Below, piece after piece: positions 15,253 to 25,130 of a stretch of 64,000 nucleotides of DNA; the stretch's first letter is position 1; each line of letters starts with the position of its first letter. Both the position numbers and the translations under genes were made by a program. This DNA is from Anaerotruncus colihominis (GTDB lineage Bacteria; Bacillota; Clostridia; Oscillospirales; Ruminococcaceae). Under the pieces are notes generated by a model that was not told the origin of the DNA, did no database searches, and worked only from the letters and a program-made list of their open reading frames with translations. The stretch is from the NCBI RefSeq assembly GCF_010206195.1, contig NZ_VIQT01000017.1:1-64000 (forward strand), written 5' to 3'.

Positions 15253-18200
15253 TCAAAAGAATTCGGGCGGGACTGGCGTTGCATCAGATACCTGAGGCTG
15301 CTCGCGCCGGTTGCGGCGGAGCAGAGAACGCTTACCGGTCTTATGGTCTTTCCTGCGGCGGTCCTCGCCGTCAAACAGAAGATAGACGGTCGGGACAAGA
15401 ATCAATGTGACAAGCGTTGAGAGCGTCAGGCCGCCGATGACGACAACAGCCATGGACTGCATCATTTCGACGTTTCCTCCAAATCCGCATGCGGATGGAA
15501 TCAGGCCCAGGACTGTGGTCAGTGTCGTCATAAGGATTGGGCGCAGGCGGGAACGTCCTGAATTGACAAGCGCGTCGTGCGCCGTGAGGCCCTGTTCGCG
15601 CCGCAGCATATTGGCATAATCAACCAACACGATTGCATTGTTGACGACGATACCGACAAGCATGATCAGCCCAATCAGAGAGGTCATGCTGATCGACATA
15701 TCTGTGATCAGCAGGGCCAGAAACGCGCCTGTCATGGCGAATGGGACGGAGAACATGACGACCAGAGAGAAACGCATGGACTCAAACTGAATGGCCATGA
15801 CCACAAACACCAGGAAAATTGAAGTGGCCAGCGCGCTGTAAATGGCGCTGAATTCCTCATTCATGGTGCGCATGTTGCCGCCCTCCTCAACTGTAACGCC
15901 ATCCGGAAGATCCATTTGCCGGACACGCGCAAGAACCTGGCTGGAGAGGCTGCTTTCAGACTGGCCGATGGCCGCCTGTGCGGTGACGGAAACCTGATAG
16001 TCGCCATCCTCGCGCTGAATCTGAGAGGGGCTGTTGTTGTAAACAATGGTTGCAACGTCGGTCAGCGGGATCTGGCCGCCAAAGGAGGTGCGGATCATCA
16101 GGCCCGAAAGGTCGCTGACATCATAAAAACGGTCCTCAGGATACATAACCTTGACGGAATACTCCTGATCGCTTTCCTGAAGTTTGGTGGCTTCAATGCC
16201 GGAAAGCATATTTTTGACAGTTGAAAGTATGGCTGACGGCGTGGTGCCGATAGCGGCAGCCTGTACAGAATCCACAACGATTTCAGCGCGCGGATCGCCG
16301 TCGGACAGGCTGGTTGAAACGGAATCGATACCGTCAAGCCCCTGTATAAGCGTTCTGATCTCGTTAGCCGTCTGTTCAAGCACATCGAGGTTGCTGCCGG
16401 ACAGATTGATCTGTACGCCCCGGCTGCCGAACGACATGCTGCTGCGCTGCTCAACCTCAACGCTGGCATTTTCAACATAGGCTGTTTCCTGGCGCATCAG
16501 GGCGATGAATTCGTCCGTCTGCATGGAACGGTCGTCTTTGAGCGTAACGGTAATGCTTGCGGAACCGCCGCCGCCACGCATGGAATAGCTTTCTACGTCG
16601 GGCTGTTTGGCTACCAGAGCCTCGAGCTGTGTCATGATCTGATCTGTTTCTTCGATATTAAGCCCGGTTTTTGTCGTGACAGAGATGCTGATGGAGCCTT
16701 CATCAGACATCGGCATCAGTTCGGAGTCAATCTGTGTAAACATGACAAAGGTTCCGGCAAGCATAACAATGGCGATGGCGACAACGATCAGCTTGTGATG
16801 CAGCGCCTTGTCAAGCAGGGCGCCATACAGGCGTTCCAGCTTATGCAGGCCGCGGTTGACAACCGAAGTCTGTTTTTCCACAGGCCGGAATTTTGCAAAG
16901 AGCACGGGAACAAGTGTCAACGCGGAAATCAGGGAAGCGGTCAGGGAAAAGACGATCGTAAATCCGACCTCTTTAAAGAGCTGGCCGGCCATGCCCTTCA
17001 TCAGCGCGATCGGCAGGAACACGACAATGGTTGTAATCGTCGATGCAATAACGGCTCCGTTGACGAGGTTCGCGCCGGCGATCGCGGCGTCATTATAGCT
17101 GCGTATACCGTCTCGCATTTTAAAGCAGCTGTCGATGACGACGATGGAGTTATCAACCATCATACCAATGCCGACAACAAGGCCGCCGAGCGACATGATA
17201 TTGAGAGTCATACCAAACGCGGCCATCAGCACAAGCGCCGCGAAAACAGACAGCGGCATCGATGTTGCAACGATCAGCGCCGCGCGCCAGTCGCCCAGGA
17301 ACACCACCAGGACAAGCATGGAGAGCGCGAGACCCTGGATAAGGGTGGAAACGACGTTCATAATGTTTTCATAGATTGTTTCGCCGCTGTTGTTCGTGAT
17401 CTCAATCACAAGGCCAAGGCCTTGCTGGTTCAGCTCGTCGATTACCTCTGAAACCTCGTTGCAGATTTCAATCGTATTGGCGCTTTGGTTCTTCGAAACG
17501 GACAGGCTGATATTTTCCATGCCGTTGTAACGGCTGATATTGTTCATCTGTTCCTCAGCCATGGTGACGGTCGCCACGTCGGAAACATGGATAATGTCGC
17601 CGGAGGCCAGGGAGATCGGGATCGTCTCAAGGCTTTCATAGGTGTCATAGCTGACGCCGCCCTGAAGCGTCAGAGAGACGTTGCCGCGGTTGATTTCACC
17701 CGCGGTCGTCGTAAAGTCGGCCGAGGAGATGGCGCCAGCCACATCGCTCATCGAAAGGCCATACTGCTCCATTTCCTCCTCGCGCAGCTCAACCTTGACA
17801 TATTCGCGCGTACCGCCGCGCATCTCGACCGCTGAGACGCCGGAAATTCTCTCCAGCTCCGGGACGACGGTACTTTCAATGTAGGAGTACACATTGTCGT
17901 CCGCATTTGTGCGGATGGAAAGATCCATGATCGACGACGAATCCATGCTCATTTCCATGATTGTCGGATCGTTTGCCGAATCCGGCAGGCGCAGGCGGGT
18001 CATCGCCTCGTTGATCTCGTCATATTTTTCATCCATATCGGTGCTGTAATCAAATTCCAGCATTGTCATCGACGAGCCTTCCGAGGAGCGTGAGGTCATG
18101 GTTTTGACGTCGCTGATCGAGGAAAGCGCCGATTCGACAACATCGGTAACAAGCTCGTCGACCTCCTCGGGGGAGGCGCCTTCGTACCTTGTCATGACCA

Positions 18201-18336
18201 TAAACACAGGCATAGACATTTCGGGGGTCGATTCCATCTCCATACCAAAGACGGAGGAGATACCAAATACCACCAGCATCAGCACGCACATGAGGACCGC
18301 GACGGGCCTTGTAACAGACAGTTTTGGAAGCGTCAT
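15253..18336 (-). CDS. RND-family efflux permease (AcrB/SwrC-like)
   Basis: The protein has 1027 aa, the normal length for hydrophobe/amphiphile efflux RND pumps. It starts MTLPKLSVTRPVAVLMCV, the usual first helix, and has two large extracytoplasmic loops (about 35-330 and about 550-840). Twelve membrane helices are expected. The proton-relay helix 4 region GGLVVGIGMMVDNSIVVID, with a conserved Asp, is present, as is GLIMLVGIVVNNAIVLVDY in the second half. It uses the proton gradient to export hydrophobic or amphiphilic compounds. It follows its adaptor gene with a 6-base gap and no outer-membrane factor is present, as expected for a single-membrane cell. The C-terminal tail is basic (GKRSLLRRNRR). 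Substrates are unknown. Confidence 0.95.
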   Translation of the reverse strand: MTLPKLSVTRPVAVLMCVLMLVVFGISSVFGMEMESTPEMSMPVFMVMTRYEGASPEEVDELVTDVVESALSSISDVKTMTSRSSEGSSMTMLEFDYSTDMDEKYDEINEAMTRLRLPDSANDPTIMEMSMDSSSIMDLSIRTNADDNVYSYIESTVVPELERISGVSAVEMRGGTREYVKVELREEEMEQYGLSMSDVAGAISSADFTTTAGEINRGNVSLTLQGGVSYDTYESLETIPISLASGDIIHVSDVATVTMAEEQMNNISRYNGMENISLSVSKNQSANTIEICNEVSEVIDELNQQGLGLVIEITNNSGETIYENIMNVVSTLIQGLALSMLVLVVFLGDWRAALIVATSMPLSVFAALVLMAAFGMTLNIMSLGGLVVGIGMMVDNSIVVIDSCFKMRDGIRSYNDAAIAGANLVNGAVIASTITTIVVFLPIALMKGMAGQLFKEVGFTIVFSLTASLISALTLVPVLFAKFRPVEKQTSVVNRGLHKLERLYGALLDKALHHKLIVVAIAIVMLAGTFVMFTQIDSELMPMSDEGSISISVTTKTGLNIEETDQIMTQLEALVAKQPDVESYSMRGGGGSASITVTLKDDRSMQTDEFIALMRQETAYVENASVEVEQRSSMSFGSRGVQINLSGSNLDVLEQTANEIRTLIQGLDGIDSVSTSLSDGDPRAEIVVDSVQAAAIGTTPSAILSTVKNMLSGIEATKLQESDQEYSVKVMYPEDRFYDVSDLSGLMIRTSFGGQIPLTDVATIVYNNSPSQIQREDGDYQVSVTAQAAIGQSESSLSSQVLARVRQMDLPDGVTVEEGGNMRTMNEEFSAIYSALATSIFLVFVVMAIQFESMRFSLVVMFSVPFAMTGAFLALLITDMSISMTSLIGLIMLVGIVVNNAIVLVDYANMLRREQGLTAHDALVNSGRSRLRPILMTTLTTVLGLIPSACGFGGNVEMMQSMAVVVIGGLTLSTLVTLILVPTVYLLFDGEDRRRKDHKTGKRSLLRRNRREQPQVSDATPVPPEFF

Positions 18337-18342
18337 CCTGTG

Positions 18343-20037
18343 TTAGCCCTCCTGACCCGACGCTTCGGCGCCGTTTGCGGCAAAAGATGCGGCGTCCGCC
18401 GGGATATCATCGGATACGGTGTCAGCAGACACGGTCTTTGCGCCATCATCGTCCGCCGGGGTACGGCTGTCTATAGACGCACTGTCCACGGGAGTGCTGC
18501 TGTCCGTGGGCAGGTTGTCTGCCGGCGGGATGCTTTCAGACGAACCTGCGTCGGGATCCGCCTGGCCGTCGGCCAGTGTGACAGACGCGCCGTCTTTAAG
18601 GTCGGGATGCCAGGTTGTGATGATCTGGCTGTCCATATCAAGCCCGGATTCGACAACAACTTCGTCGCTGCTCGCCATGCCGGTGACAATATCCGTGCGG
18701 TGCGCCACGCCGCCTGCATATGTAAAGACATATGGCTGGCCTTCATCATAGTAGATCACGTCGATCGGGATGAGCATTGCATCTTCGGCCTTCTGTGTCG
18801 CAGCCGTTACCTTGATGGACACGCCCGAAAGCAGCGATCCGTCTGCGTCCTGTATCTGCGCCTCGATCGGGAACAGGCCCGTCGATTCATTTGCCTTTGT
18901 ATCGATAGAGGTAATCACCGCGGTATATTCTGCGCCGCTTTTTGTGAGCGTGACTTCGCCGCCCAGTGAGAGCGCGACAGCCGCGTCCGCGGAGGCGTTG
19001 AACTTGACCGACATGGTATTCTTATTGGAGATCGTATAGGCGGCCGTACCGGCCGAGGCCATCTCATACGGCGCGACGGATTTTGTTTCGATCACGCCGC
19101 TGATGGGGGAATAGACCTTGTATTTATCCAGCGTCGCGGCGCTTTGCTCCAACGAGAGCTGCGCCGATTTCAGCTCGGCTTCGGTGGCGCGCTGTGTATC
19201 CTCCAATGAACCGCCGAGCAGGAGGTTATAGTTTTCGAGGGCCTGCTCATAGCTTGTTTGGGCATTTTTATAGGAGTTGCGCAGGTCGCGCGCCTCGCTG
19301 TCCTCGCTGTCCTCCAGCTCGTTGATTTCAGAGCGGAGGAGCAGGTATTCCTGTTCCGCTCTGGTGAATTTGTCAAGCAAATCCCTGAGTGTGTCCTCAT
19401 CCGTATTGGGATCGTTCTTCGCGTCCTCATATGCCTGTTCAGCCGCTTTCATCGCTGTTTCAGCTTCATCGCGGCGCTTTTCCGCGTTGATCAGGCTGTC
19501 GTCATAACCGTCGTTATAATCCTTAAGCTTTAGGCGCGTGTTGTTCAGGCTCTGCTGCGCGGAATCAAGCTGTGCTTTGGCAGACAACAGCTTGGATTCA
19601 TAGCCGCTTCCAAGTGTTGTGTCGGCGGAAATGACTTTTTGCTCATAGCTGGCCTGCGCCATCTTATAGGAGAGGGCGGCGTCGCTGTCGTCGAGAGTAA
19701 ACAGCAGATCGCCTGCCTGTACGGTGTCGCCCGCTTCAAAATAAACCTCGCTGACCTTTCCGCTGATCTCCGGGTAAACATTCACGCTTTCTGACGGTTC
19801 AATTTTACCAATAAAATCGGTTGTGCGCGACAGGCTGCCTGTTTTGGGCGTCTGAAGCTTGACCTGGATGACGCTCTCCGACATTTCAACAGAGCCAATA
19901 TCCATACCGCCGCCGCCCGGGCCACCGCCGGGCCCTCCTCCCGGGCCTCCGCCTGCGGCAAAAACGACGACGGTTGAAAGAGCGACGGCGCCCGCCGCCA
20001 CCAGAAGGATTCCGGTTGATAATTTCTTTTTGTCCAT
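18343..20037 (-). CDS. RND efflux adaptor (membrane fusion protein, HlyD family)
   Basis: The protein has 564 aa. ATG at 20037 follows GGGGAG; a longer frame reaches 20115 without a good site. A membrane anchor at about 8-28 (TGILLVAAGAVALSTVVVF) is followed directly by a Gly-Pro linker of repeated GGGP units. Then come a split lipoyl domain (YPEISGKVSEVYFEAGDTV; later VYSPISGVIE), a long alpha-helical hairpin (about 120-305), and beta-barrel and membrane-proximal domains to about 480. The last 80 residues are rich in Ser, Asp, Pro and Ala and look disordered. It forms the bridge of the pump encoded next. The glycine-rich linker likely holds the adaptor away from the membrane surface. Confidence 0.92.
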   Translation of the reverse strand: MDKKKLSTGILLVAAGAVALSTVVVFAAGGGPGGGPGGGPGGGGMDIGSVEMSESVIQVKLQTPKTGSLSRTTDFIGKIEPSESVNVYPEISGKVSEVYFEAGDTVQAGDLLFTLDDSDAALSYKMAQASYEQKVISADTTLGSGYESKLLSAKAQLDSAQQSLNNTRLKLKDYNDGYDDSLINAEKRRDEAETAMKAAEQAYEDAKNDPNTDEDTLRDLLDKFTRAEQEYLLLRSEINELEDSEDSEARDLRNSYKNAQTSYEQALENYNLLLGGSLEDTQRATEAELKSAQLSLEQSAATLDKYKVYSPISGVIETKSVAPYEMASAGTAAYTISNKNTMSVKFNASADAAVALSLGGEVTLTKSGAEYTAVITSIDTKANESTGLFPIEAQIQDADGSLLSGVSIKVTAATQKAEDAMLIPIDVIYYDEGQPYVFTYAGGVAHRTDIVTGMASSDEVVVESGLDMDSQIITTWHPDLKDGASVTLADGQADPDAGSSESIPPADNLPTDSSTPVDSASIDSRTPADDDGAKTVSADTVSDDIPADAASFAANGAEASGQEG

Positions 20038-20300
20038 CGATCCAACTCCCCAATCTCCGGCCATAGAAGCCGGTTTGCTGTGGTTCATTCTACGGGCTGA
20101 ATGTGGGGACAACACAAGAAAAATGTGAACAAATTGTGTGGAAAAATGAAACAGTTTATGTTATAGAAATGTGTTGGCTTGTCCATGATATCAAGTGTGC
20201 GCGAACCTGCTGCCCTGTGGGAACTTGAGATGTGGAAAATATTTTATTTGATTCGGATATACCGTTCGCGTGTGAAAGATGGAACGGCCGAATGCCGTTT
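20038..20300. other. upstream region of the RND operon
   Basis: No gene is seen. The stretch is AT-rich and should contain the minus-strand promoter of the adaptor gene, but I find no convincing pair of -35 and -10 boxes. Confidence 0.4.
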
Positions 20301-20358
20301 TGCTGTGCATTCGCACAGCAAAAAAGAGAGCCGTCTCCTACAAAAAACGGCTCTCTTT
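20301..20358 (-). terminator. intrinsic terminator of the hem operon
   Basis: Arms AAAGAGAGCCGT (20323-20334) and its complement (20347-20358) are followed on the minus strand by seven Us. A second perfect hairpin, TGCTGTGC/GCACAGCA, follows at once. It lies just beyond the hemL stop. Confidence 0.85.
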
Positions 20359-20379
20359 GCACATCGTCAGAAATCCCGC

Positions 20380-21660
20380 TTACAGCGCGGCAAAGACCGC
20401 GTCCACGGACTCCAGTGTTTTTTGTAAATCCTCTTTTGTGTGTGCGGTGGAAATAAACATCGCTTCAAACTGGGCGGGCGCAAGATAGACGCCGCGCTCA
20501 AGCATTCCCCGGAAGTAACGGGCGTATCTGTTCACATCGCTGCCCTTGGCATCCACAAAGGTGGTCACGCTGTTCGGTGTGAAGAACGGCGCGATCAGGG
20601 AGCCGATCTGGTTGATGCTTACATTGGTTTCATGCGCTGCCGCCGCCTCGCGCATTCCGGCTGCAAGCATTTTTGTGTTATGTTCAATTGCGGCGTAAAG
20701 CTCCGGATGGGAGCGGATATACCGAAGCTGCGCCAGGCCCGCCGCCATAGCTACCGGGTTCCCGGACAGCGTTCCAGCCTGATAGACAGGCCCGCAGGGC
20801 GCCACCTGTTCCATCAGGGCACGGCTGCCGCAATAAGCGCCCACAGGCATCCCGCCGCCGATGATCTTGCCAAAAGTGACAAGATCGGCCTTAACGCCGA
20901 AGTATTCCTGCGCGCCGCCAGGTGCCAGACGAAATCCGGTGATGACCTCGTCAAAGACAAGCAGCGCGCCATACCGATCGCAAAGGGCGCGCAGCCCCTC
21001 CAAAAAGTCGGGAGCCGGCGTGACGACGCCCATGTTGGCCGCGACAGGCTCCAGGATGACACAGGCGATCTGCCCCGGCCACTCGTCAAAGAGGGCTTCC
21101 ACTGTATCCAGACGGTTAAACTGTGCGGTGAGGGTGTGCTTGACGATGTCCTCGGGCACGCCGGCGGAGGACGGATGTCCCCCGGCCAGGGCGGAGGAAC
21201 CGGCGTTTACCAGCAGGCAGTCGCTGTGCCCATGGTAACAGCCTTCAAATTTAATAAGCTTATCCCGGCCTGTGGCCCCGCGTGCCAGCCGGATAGCGGA
21301 CATGACCGCCTCCGTGCCGGAATTGACCATACGGACCATCTCAATATTGGGGACCATATCCACCATGAGTTCAGCCATTTCGACCTCCGCCTCGGTTGGC
21401 GCGCCGAAGGAAAGGCCGCGCTGTACCGCCTGTTCCACTGCTGTGCGGATGGCGGGATGATTGTGCCCAAGCAGCATGGGACCCCAGGAACAGACATAAT
21501 CGATATACTGCCTGCCGTCCGCGTCATAGATATAAGGCCCGTCAGCCCGTTCAATGAAACGAGGGCAGAGATCAACGGCCCGGAAAGCGCGGACTGGAGA
21601 ATTGACGCCTCCGGGCAGAACCTTTTGGGCGCGGTCAAACAGTTTTTCTGAACGCAGCAT
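20380..21660 (-). CDS. hemL: glutamate-1-semialdehyde 2,1-aminomutase
   Basis: The protein has 426 aa, the typical length. This PLP enzyme converts glutamate-1-semialdehyde to 5-aminolevulinate, the second step of the C5 tetrapyrrole pathway. Signatures include [14 protein letters not shown] near the start, [17 protein letters not shown] (about 115), [19 protein letters not shown] (about 240) and the PLP lysine in [15 protein letters not shown] (about 265). Its ATG overlaps the end of hemB by one base, so the two are translationally coupled. It is the last gene of the hem operon and ends before a clear terminator. Confidence 0.97.
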   Translation of the reverse strand: MLRSEKLFDRAQKVLPGGVNSPVRAFRAVDLCPRFIERADGPYIYDADGRQYIDYVCSWGPMLLGHNHPAIRTAVEQAVQRGLSFGAPTEAEVEMAELMVDMVPNIEMVRMVNSGTEAVMSAIRLARGATGRDKLIKFEGCYHGHSDCLLVNAGSSALAGGHPSSAGVPEDIVKHTLTAQFNRLDTVEALFDEWPGQIACVILEPVAANMGVVTPAPDFLEGLRALCDRYGALLVFDEVITGFRLAPGGAQEYFGVKADLVTFGKIIGGGMPVGAYCGSRALMEQVAPCGPVYQAGTLSGNPVAMAAGLAQLRYIRSHPELYAAIEHNTKMLAAGMREAAAAHETNVSINQIGSLIAPFFTPNSVTTFVDAKGSDVNRYARYFRGMLERGVYLAPAQFEAMFISTAHTKEDLQKTLESVDAVFAAL

Positions 21661-22643
21661 CAGCCGATATCCCCCCTTCGTATGGCCTGCGCAAGCTCTT
21701 TGGCAAAGTAGGTGATCAGCATATCGGCTCCGGCCCTGTAAACGGAAAGCGCGCTTTCACACATAATCCGGTATTCGTCGATCAGTCCGGCAGCGCCGGC
21801 GGCCTTGATCATAGCGTATTCGCCGGAGACGGAGTAAGCGCACATGGGCAGATCAAAGGCGTCCGAGCATTCCCGGATCACATCGAGATAGCTGAGCGCG
21901 GGTTTTACCATCAGGATGTCCGCACCCTCCGCCGCATCGAGCGCACATTCCTTGATGGCCTCCCTGCGGTTATGAGGGTCCATCTGGTAGCCCTTGCGGT
22001 CCCCGAACGCAGGAGCCGAACCGGCCGCCTCGCGGAAGGGGCCATAAAAAGCGGAAGCATATTTGGCTGAATAGGCCATGATAGGGACATTCGAAAAGCC
22101 GTGCGCATCAAGAGTGGTCCGGATGGCGGCGATACGGCCGTCCATCATATCGGAAGGGGCGACCATATCGGCCCCTGCTTCGGTATGCGACAGAGCTGTT
22201 TTGGAAAGGACCTTCAGGGTTTTGTCGTTGTCCACGTCATGACCGCAAAGAATACCGCAGTGGCCGTGGTCTGTATATTCGCACATACATACGTCTGTAA
22301 TCACATAGAAACCGGGATATTTGGCCTTGATGGCGCGGATAGCCTCCTGTACAACACCCTTGCTATCCCAGGCGGAGGAACCCTGCGCGTCTTTTTTGGC
22401 CGGCAGTCCGAAGAGGATACACCGGCCTACGCCGGCGTCAATACAGGACTTTACCGCCTCATCGACAGCGTCTAGCCCATAGTGAAACTGGCCATCCAGA
22501 GCGGGGATGGGACGTTTGCCGCTGAGGGTTTCATCCACAAAAACAGGATAGATCAGGCTGTCAGGCGACAGGCGTGTTTCCCGGCACATGCGGCGGACTG
22601 CATCGTTTTGCCGCAGACGGCGGGGGCGGTTGATCAGGTCCAT
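21660..22643 (-). CDS. hemB: porphobilinogen synthase (delta-aminolevulinate dehydratase)
   Basis: The protein has 327 aa and condenses two 5-aminolevulinate molecules to porphobilinogen. The start ATG at 22643 follows AAAGGAT. The metal site motif [14 protein letters not shown] (about 115-130) holds three cysteines, indicating a zinc enzyme. The two active lysines appear in [14 protein letters not shown] (about 190) and [10 protein letters not shown] (about 245). Between it and the upstream cobA-hemD gene lie a hairpin with a U-run and an inverted repeat, so expression of hemB-hemL may be set separately from the first four genes. Confidence 0.97.
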   Translation of the reverse strand: MDLINRPRRLRQNDAVRRMCRETRLSPDSLIYPVFVDETLSGKRPIPALDGQFHYGLDAVDEAVKSCIDAGVGRCILFGLPAKKDAQGSSAWDSKGVVQEAIRAIKAKYPGFYVITDVCMCEYTDHGHCGILCGHDVDNDKTLKVLSKTALSHTEAGADMVAPSDMMDGRIAAIRTTLDAHGFSNVPIMAYSAKYASAFYGPFREAAGSAPAFGDRKGYQMDPHNRREAIKECALDAAEGADILMVKPALSYLDVIRECSDAFDLPMCAYSVSGEYAMIKAAGAAGLIDEYRIMCESALSVYRAGADMLITYFAKELAQAIRRGDIG

Positions 22644-22660
22644 AACAATCAGATCCTTTC

Positions 22661-22695
22661 AAAAAAGGCGGGCGCAGCTTTTTGGCGCGCCCGCC
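22661..22695 (-). terminator. internal terminator or attenuator before hemB
   Basis: Read on the minus strand, GGCGGGCGCGCC, a short loop and GCTGCGCCCGCC are followed by six Us, then directly by the hemB ribosome site. This is a good intrinsic terminator inside an operon. It could give partial termination or mark a new transcription unit for hemB-hemL. Confidence 0.7.
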
Positions 22696-22701
22696 GCTTT
22701 T

Positions 22702-22755
22702 AGAACCTGTATTCACAGTCGTTGAACAGCATCTCCGGCTGTGAGTACAGGTTCT
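22702..22755. repeat. 17-bp inverted repeat after cobA-hemD
   Basis: AGAACCTGTATTCACAG (22702-22718) and the near-exact complement at 22739-22755 (16 of 17) flank 20 bases. The right arm touches the cobA-hemD stop codon. It may be a folded 3' end, a protein site, or a small mobile palindrome. No second copy was noticed in the window. Confidence 0.7.
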
Positions 22756-24239
22756 TATACATGGAGGATGGCGTCCACCAACGCGTCAATGTCGGCTCTT
22801 TGGGCCACAATGGCCGGAATGCCGTGGCGTTTGGCCTCGGCAGCGGTCTGCCCGCCAATACAAACGCCGGTGATGTGGGAAAAATCCAGATCCCCTACCG
22901 AAGCAGCGAACCCCTTCACTGTGGATGCGCTGGTGAAGGTAACAAGATCGAGCTTCCTGGACTGAATCAGAGTCTTCAGACTGGCGGCATATTCGCTTTC
23001 ATAAACCGTGGTGTAGCAGTGGATATCGTCATAAGAAATCTTACCGCGATCGAGCGCCTCTGTCAAGGCCGGGGAACCAAGCTCCGCCCGAAGGATGAGG
23101 ACCCGGCCGGCACAGATTTCAGCAAGACCCGCGCCCAGATGGGCGGCGTCGTAGACTGCGGGGATATAATCCGCCCGCAGGCCGTGCTTACGCAGCTCAC
23201 GATCTGTCCCCGTTCCAATGGCGGCCAACTTTACGCCGCCGAGCGCGCGGGCGTCCAGCCCCTGACGCTCCAGCATATTCCAAAGGCAGTCGACGCCCAC
23301 GGGGCTGGTGAAAACCAGATATTCATAGTCCGCAAGCCGGGCCGCCGCCGCTTCCATTTCGGGGCAGGGAACGAGGGGGACGGTACGGATACAGGGGTAT
23401 TCGAACACATCGGCGCCCAGGCTTCGAAGCCGTGCGGCCAAGGTCCCAGAGCGCTCCCGGGGACGCGTGACAACGATCCGGCGGCCCTTGAGCGGCAGAG
23501 AATCAAACCAATCGAACCGCCCCGCGAGCGAACAGACCGGCCCGACGATGCTGACAGCGGGACTGGCCACACCATTTTCCGCCGCCATACGGGGCAGCGT
23601 TTCCACAGTGGCGTTCAGACGCCTCTGATCAGGCAGGGTACCCCGTTCCACGATGGCGGCGGGGGTATCGGGAGCCATCCCGGCTGCCAACAGGCCGTTG
23701 CAGATATCCGGCAGGCTGTGAACTCCCATCAAAAATACAAGGGTTCCTTTGGTGCGGACAAGCGCCTCAAAGTCGATCTCGAGCGGCTTGCCGGCGCGGG
23801 CGTGCCCGGTGATGATATGCAGCGAGGAGGTGAAATCCCGATGCGTCACGGGGATACCGCCGTAGGCTGGCGCCGCGATGGCGGAGGTGACGCCGGGCAC
23901 CTCTTCAAAGGCAACGCCTCGCGCGGCCAGCAGCTCCAATTCCTCGCCGCCGCGGCCGAACAGAAAGGGATCCCCGCCCTTGAGGCGCACCACTTGCTTG
24001 CCTTCCAGCGCCTTGTCAAGCAGAATTTGATTGATCTGATCCTGCGGCACGGGGTGATGGTTGGCCTGTTTGCCCACGTTGATCCGTTCAGCCCGCTCCG
24101 GAATCAATGCCAGAACAGCGGGGCTTACCAGACGGTCGAATACCACCACATCGGCTGTCTCCAGCGCCTCCCGGCCTTTGATGGTCAGCAGGCCGGGATC
24201 GCCAGGTCCGGAGCCGACAAGCGTCACTTTTCCAACCAT
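22755..24239 (-). CDS. cobA-hemD: uroporphyrinogen-III C-methyltransferase / uroporphyrinogen-III synthase fusion
   Basis: The protein has 494 aa with two enzymes in one chain. Residues 1 to about 245 are the SAM-dependent methyltransferase making precorrin-2: VTLVGSGPGDPGLLTIKG, VVFDRLVS and VRLKGGDPFLFGRGGEE are its motifs. Residues about 255-494 are uroporphyrinogen-III synthase (GRRIVVTRPRERSG; VTFTSASTVKGF near the end). This fusion is common in Clostridia and steers flux toward siroheme and corrinoids. It starts 3 bases after the hemC stop. The fusion and its partners indicate that the operon serves precorrin-2 products and not necessarily heme. Confidence 0.96.
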   Translation of the reverse strand: MVGKVTLVGSGPGDPGLLTIKGREALETADVVVFDRLVSPAVLALIPERAERINVGKQANHHPVPQDQINQILLDKALEGKQVVRLKGGDPFLFGRGGEELELLAARGVAFEEVPGVTSAIAAPAYGGIPVTHRDFTSSLHIITGHARAGKPLEIDFEALVRTKGTLVFLMGVHSLPDICNGLLAAGMAPDTPAAIVERGTLPDQRRLNATVETLPRMAAENGVASPAVSIVGPVCSLAGRFDWFDSLPLKGRRIVVTRPRERSGTLAARLRSLGADVFEYPCIRTVPLVPCPEMEAAAARLADYEYLVFTSPVGVDCLWNMLERQGLDARALGGVKLAAIGTGTDRELRKHGLRADYIPAVYDAAHLGAGLAEICAGRVLILRAELGSPALTEALDRGKISYDDIHCYTTVYESEYAASLKTLIQSRKLDLVTFTSASTVKGFAASVGDLDFSHITGVCIGGQTAAEAKRHGIPAIVAQRADIDALVDAILHV

Positions 24240-24242
24240 GGT

Positions 24243-25130
24243 TTAAGCATCCTCCGTCCGTTTTTGTAAGATCCGTTTTGCAAGCTCGATTCCCAGAGCT
24301 TCGCCTTGGCTGCGCGGCCCAAGAATCGTATCGAACACCGGCGCGCCTTTGGCGGTGACGTCCATGCCGCGCAGGGTGAGCGTCTCACCCTGTACAGTGG
24401 CATAGGCCGCTGTTGGCGAGGAGCATCCGCCGTCGAGCCGCCGCACGAACGCGCGTTCCGCCAAGGCGCAGTCGGCGCTGTCCTGATCGAAGAAGGCCGA
24501 CAGATAAGAGGTGTTTTCGCCGGCGCGCGCCTGTACAGCCAATATGCCCTGGCCAGCGGCAGGGAGCATCTCATCCGTGGAAAAATAGCGGGCAATCCGG
24601 CTTTCAAGCCCCAGACGGACAAGCCCCGCCGCAGCGAGAACAAGCGCGGCATACTGTCCGTCATCCAGCTTTTGAAGGCGCGTCTGAACGTTGCCGCGCA
24701 CGGGGGCGACAGACTGACCGGGGAAAAGCTTTTTGAGCTGAACAGCCCTGCGGGCGCTTGCGCAGCCGATGGGCTTGGCCGGGTCCAGCTCACAAATGCC
24801 CTTGGGCAAGACAAGCGCATCCCGCGGATCGGCCCGTTTTGAAAAACCAGCCAACGGAAGGCGCGGGTCGAGATCCATGGGCAAATCCTTACAGCTATGA
24901 ACTGTGAAGTCAACTGTTCCGTTTAATAAAGCGGCGTCAAGCTCCTTGACGAACAGCCCTTTTCCACCGATCTTGTCCAGGGTGCGGTCCAGAATTTTGT
25001 CGCCGGTTGTTTTCATCGTAACAAGCTCGAGATCAATTGCAGGGTCCCACTCCCGGACTGCGTCCATGGCCAGTTCCGCTTGGATGACGGCAAGCCGGCT
25101 TTCCCGGCTGCCAACCTTCAAATACTTCAA
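24243..25130 (-). CDS. hemC: hydroxymethylbilane synthase (porphobilinogen deaminase)
   Basis: The protein has 295 aa and joins four porphobilinogen units into hydroxymethylbilane on a dipyrromethane cofactor. Motifs: VGSRESRLAVIQAE at the start, VHSCKDLP (about 80), GCASARRAVQL (about 130), VRGNVQTRLQKLD (about 148), and the cofactor cysteine in RRLDGGCSSPTAAYA (about 240). It overlaps the preceding precorrin-2 dehydrogenase gene by four bases (ATGA), a sign of coupled translation. The length is slightly short of the usual 310, with no core motif missing. Confidence 0.97.
   Translation of the reverse strand: MKYLKVGSRESRLAVIQAELAMDAVREWDPAIDLELVTMKTTGDKILDRTLDKIGGKGLFVKELDAALLNGTVDFTVHSCKDLPMDLDPRLPLAGFSKRADPRDALVLPKGICELDPAKPIGCASARRAVQLKKLFPGQSVAPVRGNVQTRLQKLDDGQYAALVLAAAGLVRLGLESRIARYFSTDEMLPAAGQGILAVQARAGENTSYLSAFFDQDSADCALAERAFVRRLDGGCSSPTAAYATVQGETLTLRGMDVTAKGAPVFDTILGPRSQGEALGIELAKRILQKRTEDA

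Noticed and set aside
15071-15295. Small basic plus-strand frame after the 70-aa ORF
   Set aside because: No ribosome site. It crosses two hairpins and the 3' end of the RND permease gene.
20440-21651. Plus-strand open frame of 403 codons
   Set aside because: Antisense to hemL, no domain and no ribosome site.
22722-24269. Long plus-strand open frame of 515 codons
   Set aside because: It is antisense to cobA-hemD, whose motifs are all intact. The frame has no ribosome site or known domain and reflects high GC.
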